From Flaccisagitta enflata (Eukaryota; Chaetognatha; Sagittoidea; Aphragmophora), in NCBI GenBank assembly GCA_965153355.1, contig OZ231126.1, forward strand, positions 36,890,001-36,954,000: a stretch of 64,000 nt of DNA, given 5' to 3'. This document shows, piece by piece, positions 10,298 to 20,791 of the stretch. The notes beneath the pieces are model-generated. The model ran no database searches and was not told the origin of the DNA. It worked only from the letters and a program-made list of their open reading frames with translations. Each line of letters opens with the position of its first letter. Position 1 is the stretch's first letter. The position numbers and the translations under genes are program-made.

Positions 10298-10474
10298 CAG
10301 TTGAACCCCGCTCTAACGGACCCGCCACCAGCGGAATTCCGCTTATTACAGGTGCAATTTCATGGCCCTTTCAAATTGATTTCTTTTATTTCTTTTGTTG
10401 GCAATAACTAAAATCTTCCTTTAATAGAATAAGATTATTGGTCCCCTGAAATCCGTTAGAGCGGGGTTCAACTG
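10298..10474. mobile_element. 177-bp MITE, pogo/Tigger-like ends
   Basis: The ends are perfect inverted repeats of at least 20 bp (CAGTTGAACCCCGCTCTAAC and its complement), each flanked by TA (10296-10297 and 10475-10476). The interior is AT-rich with no coding. TA duplication with a CAGT-GAACC-CG start resembles pogo/Tigger-type Tc1/mariner MITEs. It lies inside intron 3 of gene A. Confidence 0.75.
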
Positions 10475-10525
10475 TACATTTATTATTGAAATGGTAAGTC
10501 TCATTTAATTAGTTTTCTTTTATAG

Positions 10526-10928
10526 AGACCCGTCTGTGGCTGCCGAATATCTGGATTCAGTAGTTTACGAAGACGACGGCAACAACGACGAAAACGACGA
10601 TAACGATAACGACGACGGAAACTTTTGTTGTTTCTCACTAACGCGTCGATCGAATCTCGTCCACCCGAAATCCAACGTAGTTTTCGCGTTGTCCGCGACG
10701 AGGAAGGACTGGACGAGAAGATACGACTGGATTCATGGCCCGCTTCCGTGCGAGGATCTCGAGATTGTCTTTCGCAAGCGGAAGTGCAGGACGCCGATTT
10801 TGAACAGAATCGCGCGGCAAAGGAAAACCGTCCGCAGAAAACTGGTTGGAAGTCGACGTAAAGACTCGGTTTACGCGAGTACCATCATTCACATGCCTAT
10901 TATGAAAGGGGATCTCGCCAACGAAGAG
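10526..10928 (+). CDS. Gene A, exon 4 (first copy of a duplicated domain)
   Basis: The acceptor TTTCTTTTATAG and donor AAGAG|GTAATG bound 403 nt, phase-matched on both sides. After an acidic Asp/Asn run, residues from about 10640 on form a basic domain of about 100 aa. Its key words are SNLVHPK, FALSATRKDW, YDWIHGPLPC, LEIVF and, at the end, MKGDLANEEV. The same words in the same order fill the end of exon 5, so the exon arose by tandem duplication. I do not know the family. The many Arg/Lys residues and conserved Trp, Pro and Cys suggest a small folded or protein-binding repeat. Confidence 0.7.
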
Positions 10929-10934
10929 GTAATG

Positions 10935-10936
10935 AA

Positions 10937-11021
<85 letters not shown>

Positions 11022-11023
11022 AA
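10935..11023. repeat. (GTT)n microsatellite just after exon 4 donor
   Basis: A GTT tract starting seven bases after the 5' splice site of intron 4. A similar tract follows the donor of the duplicated exon 5. Confidence 0.9.
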
Positions 11024-11217
11024 GAATCAAATAAACGGAAAGACGTTTTGAAATTAAGTTTTTGTTGCTATTGTTTTTGTTGTTTAGGTCGCTGTTGCGG
11101 TTGTAGTTGCGGTGGTTGTTGTTGTCGTTATCGTTAACGTCATCGTGTTCGTTGTTTCGTTGTTGATGTTGCAAGTGGAGTAATAATCACCGTTATCTTT
11201 ACATCACTTTTTCGCAG

Positions 11218-11751
11218 GAGTTGCTCCTTTCTGGACGATTTGACGAGAAAGATGTTGTTCCTCCGATCGAAGTGAAAGAAGAGCAAGAGGAGAAGGAGAG
11301 GAAGGAGATCGATAACGAAATTGAAAGTGGGGAAGAAGAGAAGGAAATGAAACTGGAAATAAATAACCAGGACGCGGAAATAAAAACCCAGATTTCAAGC
11401 GCGGACGAGGATATGGGGATGTCAGAAGTGATCGAAACTTTCGACGGATTCAAATTGACGTCGCGATCGAATCTCGTCTCTCCCAAACCCAACGCCATCT
11501 TAGCGTTGTCGGCGACGAGGAAAACTTGGACGGAAAAGCATGATTGGATTTCCGGTTCCATTCCGTGCGGAGATAATCTCGAGATCGTCCTTAACTCGAA
11601 GAAGAAACGGCATACGCCATTAATCCAAAGAATCACCTACGTAAGGACAAAATCCCGCTGCAAGCTGAGTGGACAGCGACGTAGAGACCCGCTTTACATG
11701 AACGCCATCCTGCATGTAGCTGTTATGAAAGGAGACCTCGCCAACGAAGAG
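11218..11751 (+). CDS. Gene A, exon 5 (second copy of the duplicated domain)
   Basis: The acceptor CTTTTTCGCAG and donor AAGAG|GTATAG enclose 178 complete codons. The exon opens with ELLLSGRFDEKDVV, then a long Glu/Lys-rich segment likely to be helical or disordered (about residues 15-75 of the exon). It closes with the domain seen in exon 4: SNLVSPK, LALSATRKTW, HDWISGSIPC, LEIVL, TPLIQRI, MKGDLANEEV. Protein-level conservation with silent differences from exon 4 argues that both are real coding sequence under constraint. Function unknown. I considered a THEG-like sperm repeat because of the PK and W spacing but cannot support it. Confidence 0.75.
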
Positions 11752-11762
11752 GTATAGAAAGG

Positions 11763-11767
11763 GTTTT

Positions 11768-11839
<72 letters not shown>

Positions 11840-11842
11840 TGG

Positions 11843-11912
<70 letters not shown>

Positions 11913-11930
11913 GTTGTTGTTATTGTTAGT
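11763..11930. repeat. (GTT)n microsatellite just after exon 5 donor
   Basis: A long GTT tract with one TTTTGG interruption, beginning about 12 bases after the 5' splice site of the 6.9-kb intron 5. Confidence 0.9.
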
Positions 11931-12334
11931 TAAGGAGACATAAGAAATCTTTACCCGTACGGTCTCGGAACTGGCAGCAAAACATTAGGAAATTGTTTGT
12001 AGACACGTTTTGCTCTTTACCGTGTCCTGGACAAAATTGCGAAACCTAGACGAAATGTTCTACATCCAGGACACGAAAACTAACTAGCTGAATGAAACGT
12101 AAAGTGATACTTAGCAGCTATTAAATACAACAAAATATTTGCTGCTTTGTCATGTACCTCTCTGACTCAACTGGGGTCATACTTGTATACACCAAGAATA
12201 AAAGGAAACACGTTAACAAGGCAACACTTTTTATTTCGAACAATAAATACAGCAATTCCTTATGACGTTATGTTTATGAAGATGTTCATCTTGACCTCTT
12301 CATAGTCAAATAATCTTATTCTATCCAATATTTT
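11931..12334. other. Gene A intron 5, unique-looking part
   Basis: Mixed-composition intronic DNA between the GTT tract and the CT tract. No exon-like frame or RNA is recognised. Confidence 0.4.
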
Positions 12335-12625
<291 letters not shown>

Positions 12626-12630
12626 GTAAG

Positions 12631-12760
12631 AACAAGGCCGGATAAACGGCAGTTGCGGATGGTCGGGCAGGAGCAGTTATGCAAAAACCACTTGGAATTC
12701 AGAAATATTACCGACTGACCAACACGGCAAGTTGTAGAGTCGCGTGTTCGCGACTAAAAA
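12631..12760 (+). mobile_element. Short Helentron-like element
   Basis: The left end AACAAGGCCGGATAAACGGCA is the reverse complement of the right end of the element at 9175-9329. The right end GTTGTAGAGTCGCG then TGTTCGCGACTAAAAA contains the terminal hairpin and ends in CTAA. It has almost lost the GTCC tract. Located in intron 5 of gene A. Confidence 0.55.
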
Positions 12761-12991
12761 CGGACTAAGCCTTCAGACTGTCCAAAATTCTTAACTTATT
12801 TAACTTGACTACACCCGTCAACTGAAAAGTCACGCATCTAGCATAATAAAAACAAAAGCCAGAAATACGGAATCTAAGCGGGCGTCTGTGTCCCCTGGCG
12901 TGGAAAGACTGCTATGAAGAAACCGCAGCTCGCAGGACCTGTGTATGTGTGTGCGTGTACATGTGTGTGTGTTGCATCAGAAAGCTGACAT

Positions 12992-13125
12992 AGCCGGATA
13001 CACGACCAATAAGTAATCGCTAACGGATGACTAGGGCAGTAATGCAAGTGGGCAGGGCAGTATGGGGGTGGGCAGGGGCTGTAATTTGGCTGGGCAGGGG
13101 CTGTAATGCTCAAAAGTTGCAATTT
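12992..13125 (+). mobile_element. Partial Helentron-like element (5' part)
   Basis: It begins GCCGGATACACGACC and continues with GGGCAGGGGCAGTAATGC-like words. The segment matches 33789-33925 over nearly its full length, and both lack the terminal hairpin. These two are therefore truncated copies of one subfamily. Confidence 0.5.
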
Positions 13126-14099
13126 CAGCCAATCTTGTGTCAAAAAGTTTTTGCATTCTTGACTGTTGAATCTTCTTACAGACACTTTCTCTTACAGAGT
13201 CGTTTTGCAAGCTACTGAAACGCATGAACAAGGTCATGACAGAGACGGTGAAGCCATTATGATAAGTCTTCACACCCAAAAAAACCTGATTGAGTTTGAT
13301 CAGCAGGTCTTGGTTTCACTCCTTTGCCTCTTTCACGCTCAATTTGGGCAAGATGATGATGTAAACCTTGACGAAAGCCTGTAGGAATTCCTCGTCCAAA
13401 GGCACCTACATGATGATGCAGAATATGAAAATAACTTTTTTGTCCGTTTGTTATTTTGCATCGATAAAAGCAGCAAAAAATCTGAACAGTATCTGGGTCC
13501 GCGACGGAGGGGGTTAAAGATCACCAATTCCATAAGATCGCTATGACCAAAAGATCGCTAACCCTGTAAGTTCGCTAAAACTTTATATTTAGAGCCTCCA
13601 TACGACAGAAAATTTTTGAAGGAAATCGGAGTGTTTCAGAATACTTTTTGCATTATTATCAGGACAATAATGATGCCAGGATGCTTTTAGTGGACAAATT
13701 GTTTCTAAAGACACTTGGTGCATACATTTTTACCATATTCTGACTTAAAATGTAATTCGAACTATGCAATTCACATGAAAACAAACAAGAAAAGGATGTT
13801 TTTTAGTGAATTTCTGCTTACACTTTTTTTCATTTTCTGAGGTCGAAATTCTAAGAAAGCCAAACACAGGGAAATTTTGCATTTTGAAAAACATAGTTCT
13901 CTCTGTAATCGATTTGGGAAGAGAACTATGTTCTTTGTTTTTTCATTTTTTCATTTCCTATGCAAATTTAGAATTTCGACCAGCCCCCTATCAGTGACCA
14001 AAAATAAAATAAGTACAAATTTTCAAAACAATCTTTTTGGTAACATTGGCTAAACATGGTCCTCTTGCTGAAACAATGCAAATTTTTCTTTTAAATATC
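13126..14099. other. Gene A intron 5, nothing recognised
   Basis: Unique-looking intronic DNA. Short frames near 13166-13384 and 13806-13997 show no splice-site support or family resemblance. Poly-T-rich segments occur around 13800-13960. Confidence 0.4.
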
Positions 14100-15010
14100 A
14101 TGTCTGACCCATCTCAATCACTTTCATTCACTTATTTTTGCATTTTCATTTATACATTTTTTCTATTTTGACCTTCTTTGAAACACAAATGTTGCCTTCG
14201 GAGGGAAGCCGTCATACAAAGTTTCATGCAAATCCGTTTAAAAATGGCGAAGTTATGCATGTTTTCCACTTTGAGGCTAGTAGGGTGGTTAGGTGGTAGG
14301 CTGGTTTGGATAAATAGTGTGCATATGTTGAGTTCTTCCATTTAGAGACTCCATACCAAGTTTCAACCAAATTGGTTGAGCAATGTCCAATTTATGCAAG
14401 TTTTTCACTTTTAGACCAGTAAGCTGGTTGGGTGGTAGGTCGGTTTGGCCAGTTAGCATGCTCAAACATAAATAAATCACATACATGTGTTGAGTCCTTC
14501 CATTTGGAGACTCCATACCAAATTTCAACCAAATTAGTTGAAAAACGCCAAAGATATGCACATTTTTCACTTTTAGGCTGGTAGGCTGGTTGGGTGGTAG
14601 GCTGGTTTGACAGGATAAATAGTGTGCATATGTTGAGTTCTTCTATTTAGAGACTCCCTACCAAGTTTCAACCAAATTAGTTGAAAAATGACAAAGTTAT
14701 GCAAGTTTTTCACTTTTTAGTCGGTAGGCTGGTTGGGTGGTAGGTCGGTTTGGCCGGTTAGCATGGTCAAGTGCATATGAATCACATACATATGTTGAGT
14801 CCTTCCATTTAGAGACTCCATACCAAATTTCAACCAAATCGGTTGAAAAACGCCAAAGTTATGCACTTTTTTCACTTTTAGGCCGGTAGGCTGGTTGGGC
14901 CGGTTGGGTTGGTCGGATCACAAAAATCGGATAGGATGTAAAGCGCCTTACCCTAGTACAACTTCCCACCAAATATAAACCAAATTGGTCAAAGCATAAA
15001 AAAGTTACCC
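14100..15010. repeat. Tandem repeat of about 140-165 bp units
   Basis: Five clear units start near 14262, 14401, 14561, 14701 and 14866, with a more diverged one before. Shared words are TTTTTCACTTTTAGGC, GGTAGGCTGGTTGGGTGGTA, TGTTGAGTCCTTCCATTTAG, GAGACTCCATACCAA and TTTCAACCAAATTGGTTG. Reading frames through it repeat the same peptide and are probably not coding. Confidence 0.75.
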
Positions 15011-15027
15011 ATTTTTTAAAATCCGTA

Positions 15028-15125
15028 ACAACGACAACGACAACAACAACAACAACGACAACGACGACGACACCCACCCGCCTTGAATTATAGTCCGTGT
15101 CGGAATGATATTCCGTCGCGGACAA
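15028..15125 (+). mobile_element. Helentron-like 3' end with (CAACGA)n
   Basis: A CAACAACGA microsatellite (15028-15070) is followed by CCCACCCGCCTTGAATTATAG and a 14-bp stem-loop (GTCCGTGTCGGAAT, loop GAT, ATTCCGTCGCGGAC), then A-rich sequence. The order microsatellite, spacer, hairpin, poly-A is that of the other Helentron-like ends here, but the hairpin sequence is different. The tandem repeat to its left could be the body of the same element. Confidence 0.4.
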
Positions 15126-15251
15126 AAAAGTAAACAGGTCGCTCAAGCGGCATATGGTCAGCGGTTTCCGTTGCCCCATTGATGATATCATTGTAATTGG
15201 GCAGTGGCCCCGGATGATTCCACTTAGGGCAATTTTGTTTCAGCTTTGATT

Positions 15252-15867
15252 AGTAATGGGTGGTCAAAAAAAAAGTGACTTTTTCATTTTCTCATTTCTT
15301 TTGTAAAATAAGGTTTAAAGTAAAATTTCTTTTTTTGCTAATAAGATATGGTGCAGGACAATTTTTTTCATTATTATGATTTTTGTATATCTTCTATACA
15401 TTTCAAGTTATTTACAATAAACTGATTTTGATTTTGGACCGCCTTGATTTTTCTATAGATTCACTATCTATAGTTAAGAACAACTTAAAAACTGATAAAA
15501 AACCTAAAAATTTTTTTAAGAATACAAACATATAACAAAACAAAAAATACTTCTAAAAACATTGTTTTATTTTCTAGTCAAATCTTTTAAACCAAAGCTT
15601 GAAGGCTTATGAATAATAGTATTTATTTCAAACAAGATTTAATAAACATAATTGTTTCTTAAAAACAACTAATAATCTATATTATAACCGATTTATGCAA
15701 ACATTTCACTTTTTTGTATTTATATAATTTTGTGTTTTACAAAATTGAAAAAAATCAATTTTTCTATACAGTTTACTTCATTTTTAAAATATCAACTCAT
15801 AAAAAAAATTTCAAACTTATTGGAAAAAATTCTTGCTTAGTCACTTTTTTTTTGACCACCCGTTACT
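15252..15867. mobile_element. 616-bp TIR element (MITE candidate)
   Basis: The terminal inverted repeats are about 29 bp: AGTAATGGGTGGTCAAAAAA... at 15252-15280 and its complement at 15839-15867, with one mismatch in the first ten bases. The interior is very AT-rich and has no transposase. A target duplication is not clear. The TIRs resemble mariner-type ends only loosely. Confidence 0.6.
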
Positions 15868-16376
15868 GTCTGTTTTGAGGTCTGGGAGAGCTATTTTGTG
15901 GCCTGAGAGAGCTGATTTCAGGCCTGAGAAGGCTGGTTTCAGGTCTAAGAGGGGTGATTTTAGGCCTGGAAAGGCAAATTTGAGGCTTGGAAGGGCTGAA
16001 TTGAGTCCCAGAAGCGCTGTTTTGAGGTCTGGGAGGGCTGACTTGGGGTCTGAGAGAATTGATTCAGGTCTGGGAGGGCTAATTCTAGGCTGGGGAGGGA
16101 TAATCTGAAGCCTGAGAGAGCTGATTTCAGGCCTGAGAACACTGATTTGAGGGCTGAGGGGCTAATTTGAGGCCTGAGAGGGCTGATTTCAGGCCCGAAA
16201 AGGTCAATTTGAGCCCCTGAAAGAGCGGATTTGAGGCCTAGAATGGCTTGGGGAGGGGACGGAGAAACAAAATTGCCCTCCGGAGCCGCTGCCCAAAATG
16301 GGATGAACAGACTGACAAATGGATGGACCAACAGAAGGACAAAGCGGGTGGTAGATTCGCGTAGCACGCGACTAAA
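15868..16376 (+). mobile_element. Helentron-like element with GGCCTGAGAG minisatellite, 5' end missing
   Basis: About fifteen diverged units of roughly 24-26 bp, built on GGCCTGAGAGGGCTGATTT, fill 15870-16250. A GGACC-poor linker follows, and the family hairpin end (GGGTGGTAGATTCGCG, TAGCACGCGACTAAAA) closes at 16376. No 5' end of the ACAAGGCC type is present; the MITE at 15252-15867 abuts it. Confidence 0.5.
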
Positions 16377-16665
16377 ATAAAATCATGTGCATAATAAGTT
16401 TTGCAGATGTATGTATTTTACCAGTCTTAGGAAAAAACCTTTTCAGCTGCAGTAGCTCCGTCTTGTTCTTGATTGCTGTCAACCATCCATAACAGCGTAA
16501 GGCAGCGTTGAATCCAGTTTGCTATCGAATTTGCATATTTGGTGAAGTTTGCGATTCTTATGAGCTGCATGAAAAATATGCGCAGCTTTCTCAGTTTCAC
16601 ATTATCGATACTACCGTGTTTGATTTCTGTGACACTGAAAGTTCCTTCCGTTTGTTTGTGCTTGT

Positions 16666-16738
<73 letters not shown>

Positions 16739-17170
16739 CCCTTGCTCTCGCCCTTACGCTCGCTCTTGCCCTCTCGCTCTTTTGTTCTTGCGCTCTCTTG
16801 CACTCGCACTCCCTCCCTAGCTCTCACTTTTGCTCTCTCTAGCTCCCTGTAGTATTCTGTGACCAAAAATAAAAATTGTGCGGACAATAGAATAATACCA
16901 ACGATCTTGACAGATAGACTGATCTGGTCATTTCTTTTAGTACCTATAATAGCTCCACGTCAATGTGTGAAGAATTCCTGTCTGTGAGTACTCCCAAATC
17001 TTCACGACTTTTTTTGTTTATCTTCATGACGAAAAAAAAATAAATGACTCGCAGGACTTGAAAAGTATGAGTGCGAAGGACTTTATGCGGCGATTCAACG
17101 CCTCAGTCGTTTTACATTGGTTTTCTTCATATGAGTACAGATAGCCTTGTTGTCATCTTCGTCAAAACCT
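16377..17170. other. Gene A intron 5 with (CT)n tract
   Basis: Contains a CT microsatellite at 16669-16735 followed by CTCGCCCTTACG-like words to about 16845. No exon is recognised elsewhere in the stretch. Confidence 0.5.
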
Positions 17171-17280
17171 TCATTGTAATCATCGCTATCGTCATCATCA
17201 TCGCAATCGCAATCGCCATCATCATCGCCATCATCATTATCATCATCATGATCATGATCATCATAATCATCAGCATTACT
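17170..17280. repeat. (ATC)n microsatellite
   Basis: Imperfect CATCATCATCG/CAATCGC trinucleotide tract. Confidence 0.8.
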
Positions 17281-17395
17281 GGTATACATTCACTTGTGGC
17301 GTTTTCGGAGGCTATGTGGAATTGATCACTGTCCGCCAGAACACGGAATGAGTTGACTTGAAATGATCGTCTACAACTCTGATAGGTTTTGAGTC

Positions 17396-17893
17396 CTTGT
17401 GGTGTGTATAATACAAATCTGAAAAGAACTAAATCATTTTTGGGGCGCTTTTTGAAATATATACAAAAATAGTACAAATTTAGTATATTTTTCATCATAA
17501 CTCTTTGTGATGATTTCAGTTAGTATTTTTGACCGCGGATTTGGACTCAGTGGGTGGCTTTCGGTTTGTTTGATATGTCACACTATATTCTTTTGAAAAA
17601 GAAGTAAAAACTTTTTTTTCTTATAAAATCATTTAAAATAAATGTATTTTATAGCAATATGATGAAAAAATTAGCTTTTGATTTCTTTTTCAACACTATA
17701 TAGTGTGACATATCAAACGAACCGCAAAGCACTCGCTGAATCCGCATATGCAGTCAAAAATACCAGAAAACATCACCACAAAGAGTTATCATAAAAACTG
17801 CACTAAATTTAAACCATTTTTGCATATATTTCAAAAATCGCCCCAAAAGTGATTTAGTTTCCTTTAGATTTATATTGTACACACTACAATGAT
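17396..17893. mobile_element. Diverged foldback element
   Basis: Arms of about 205 bp (17396-17602 and 17690-17893) are reverse complements at roughly 75-80 percent by eye, around an AT-rich centre. Both arms contain TTTGATATGTCACACTATAT next to the centre, matching the arms of the younger foldback at 1681-2122. Confidence 0.55.
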
Positions 17894-18649
17894 AGTATAG
17901 AGTAGTCAAAAATCAAAAAAATATTTTATACAATTTTTTTGGTTGCTTTGTACTCAAATGCATCTAGCAGGAGGTTATCAACCGATTTTTTCTCAAAGGG
18001 ATGTTAGCAAATATGTATAATTGCACTAAATTAAACGTTAATTAGCCTTTTTATTTTTGTTACCACTTAAATTGTCATTTTCGTCCATTAGAAATGCAAA
18101 TTTTGGGTTGAAATTCAGGCCGTAGCTTGCAAACAACATCTACCACCATCACCTAAAACTTCATTAAATTTGGAAGTGTCTAAGATAGATATGCTTGTGC
18201 AAATAAGTCGCTCAGACTAATTTGCATATGAAAAGACAACCTTTGAAAGGTGTGCCGAAATGGGCCGCAAGGAGAAAATCGATAAGGTAAACGGCATTCA
18301 ATCTCATCTCTGATTTTGTTTCTTAGAAAAAAATTCCAGACACTTACCGGAATATCAAAGTTTTTTTGGTTGAAAAAAAAATTAATGCTGTCTAATCAAT
18401 CCCGCTCCCGGTGGCTAACAATGACCCAAAAACTATCAAAGTGAGAGACGATCATTCTTCCTCAACTCATTCCGTGTTTTGGCTGGTAGTGTGATGTCAA
18501 CTTCAGCATCACCAAGGAATTTTTTTATATGGTCGATGGTGGACCTCCTTGCTTAGATACATGTACAAAGATGATTATGTTATGATTTAATCTAATTAAT
18601 CAATTCCGTGTCATCAAGCCATTTGAATTTTGATTTGCATTATTGCCAG
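17894..18649. other. Gene A intron 5, distal part
   Basis: AT-rich unique-looking sequence up to the acceptor of the last exon. No RNA gene or mobile element is recognised. Confidence 0.4.
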
Positions 18650-18811
18650 GAGTTGCTTCGTTCGGGTAAATTCGACGATTTGAGAGATGTTACGATCAAG
18701 TCGGAAAGACAGACGCCGGCAATTTCCTTCTCGTCATCGGAGGGACAGACGCCGGAAGTCGTCAACGGAAATCTCCTAACGTTCAAACATAAACAATGTG
18801 ACGATTACTAA
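18650..18811 (+). CDS. Gene A, exon 6 (last coding exon)
   Basis: The acceptor TATTGCCAG precedes 53 codons and a TAA at 18809-18811. The exon opens ELLRSGKFDDLRDV, clearly homologous to the opening of exon 5 (ELLLSGRFDEKDV), and it follows the same MKGDLANEEV junction in the same phase. The C-terminus (KHKQCDDY) is unremarkable. With all six exons the coding length is 1950 nt, or 649 residues, with no frame conflict. Confidence 0.7.
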   Translation, partial: ELLRSGKFDDLRDVTIKSERQTPAISFSSSEGQTPEVVNGNLLTFKHKQCDDY

Positions 18812-18889
18812 TTTCTCTAGTGCAAGATTGCAAGAGCAGTAGCAACATGTGGCAACAGCAACAACGATTACAACTTAAACCACTATAGC

Positions 18890-18971
<82 letters not shown>

Positions 18972-19174
18972 GCCGCAGCAGCAGCAGCAGCAGCAGTAGC
19001 AACTCAGGAGCCTTTGCGCCATGAATGACAATTTTGCTCCTACGGATCTGACAATTCTTGCTCCTACGATGAATTGTTTGTTTCATTCTTCTCCTGTCTC
19101 TGCTATGAATGAACTTGATTAACCTGCTTGGCAGAATTTATTTTTTTGGGTTTTTACTGATTAATCTGCCTCGT

Positions 19175-19233
<59 letters not shown>

Positions 19234-19654
19234 CTGCCAGACAGACAGTTAGACTGACAACAGAGACGCCATACAGAGGCACAACATGTTGAGTTATTCT
19301 TTTTTTACATACTACATAGGGCCCAAAATAAGGATCATTGAAAAATACTGATCTTTCGGAAAAATTTGAAAGATGCGGAGAAATCAAAAAAGATACACAA
19401 AAAAAAAAAACAATTCAAAAAACATTGGTCTTACAGACCTCTGGTTGGCGGGAAATGGCTTTACTTCCTAAAATTGCCTCAAAGCAAAATGGGAAAACTT
19501 TATTTCTACCCCACATATCAAAAAGTGATTTTTTTCCAGTAACTATCTATTTTTACAGCAAACGGAAAAAGTGTGTGTAGTTTAAGTGGTTTAAGTGTTG
19601 CCAAACTTTGAACAATGGCGTTTGTGTATGTGTGTGTGTTTTCGTGTGTTTTCG
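18812..19654. other. Region downstream of gene A with CAA and GA tracts
   Basis: Contains a (CAA)n tract at about 18889-18970 continuing as CAG repeats to 18996, and a (GA)n tract at 19179-19232. It may include the 3' UTR of gene A. No AATAAA signal is obvious close to the stop. Confidence 0.5.
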
Positions 19655-20272
<618 letters not shown>

Positions 20273-20424
20273 AACAAGGCCGTATACACGAGCCGAAGTC
20301 GCGTGCGGGTGGGCAGGAGCGGCGAAAAAGCTAAAAAAGCTAAGTGGGACCGACAGACGGACGAACGGACCGACCGACAGACGGACAGAGTGGGTCATAG
20401 AGTCGCGTGCACGCGACTAAAAAA
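20273..20424 (+). mobile_element. Complete short Helentron-like element
   Basis: The left end AACAAGGCCGTATACACGAG is followed by AAGTCGCGTGCGGGTGGGCA, then a GGACC/GACGGAC microsatellite (20346-20391), GTGGGTCATAG and the perfect 18-bp palindrome AGTCGCGTGCACGCGACT (20401-20418), then AAAAA. This is the clearest minimal copy: 5' end with a subterminal copy of the hairpin half, tetranucleotide tract, 3' stem-loop. Confidence 0.65.
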
Positions 20425-20791
20425 CGAATCTTCAAGATAAAAAAAAAAAAAAAAAAGAAAACTGAAGGCAATAGCTGTGCGAAAAAAGGGATATTTCTTA
20501 TCAAGCTTTTATCTGAATTTCTTGGAGTCGTTGTTTTGAGAGATAACTGTGCCCACAAAAAAGCTCTAGTATTATAAGAAAATCAAGTAACGCCGGATGC
20601 AAAAACAGCGCGCAAAATTTGGGCAGGGGCAGTAATACGAAAGCCGCTTCGATGATAAACTGGCTGGCTAGCCGACAAGTCTCGCTACCTCACTTTAAAA
20701 TGTTCCACTTAACATTGCGAAATATCAAAAACTGGTGGGAAAACGATCTTGAAACTGGCATTGTTGTTTTGTCTTTTTCCTTCACTTTTTC
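20425..20791. other. Probable 3' flank of the synaptotagmin gene
   Basis: Lies just after the minus-strand stop codon and would hold the 3' UTR. A poly-A run at 20440-20456 and a GGGCAGGGGCAGTAATACG relic near 20620 (related to the Helentron-like copies at 12992 and 33789) are the only features. Confidence 0.4.

Noticed and set aside
15833-16367. Two frames of 91 and 135 codons through the GGCCTGAGAG repeats
   Set aside because: Repetitive peptides on both strands from a minisatellite; the ends fall in mobile-element sequence.
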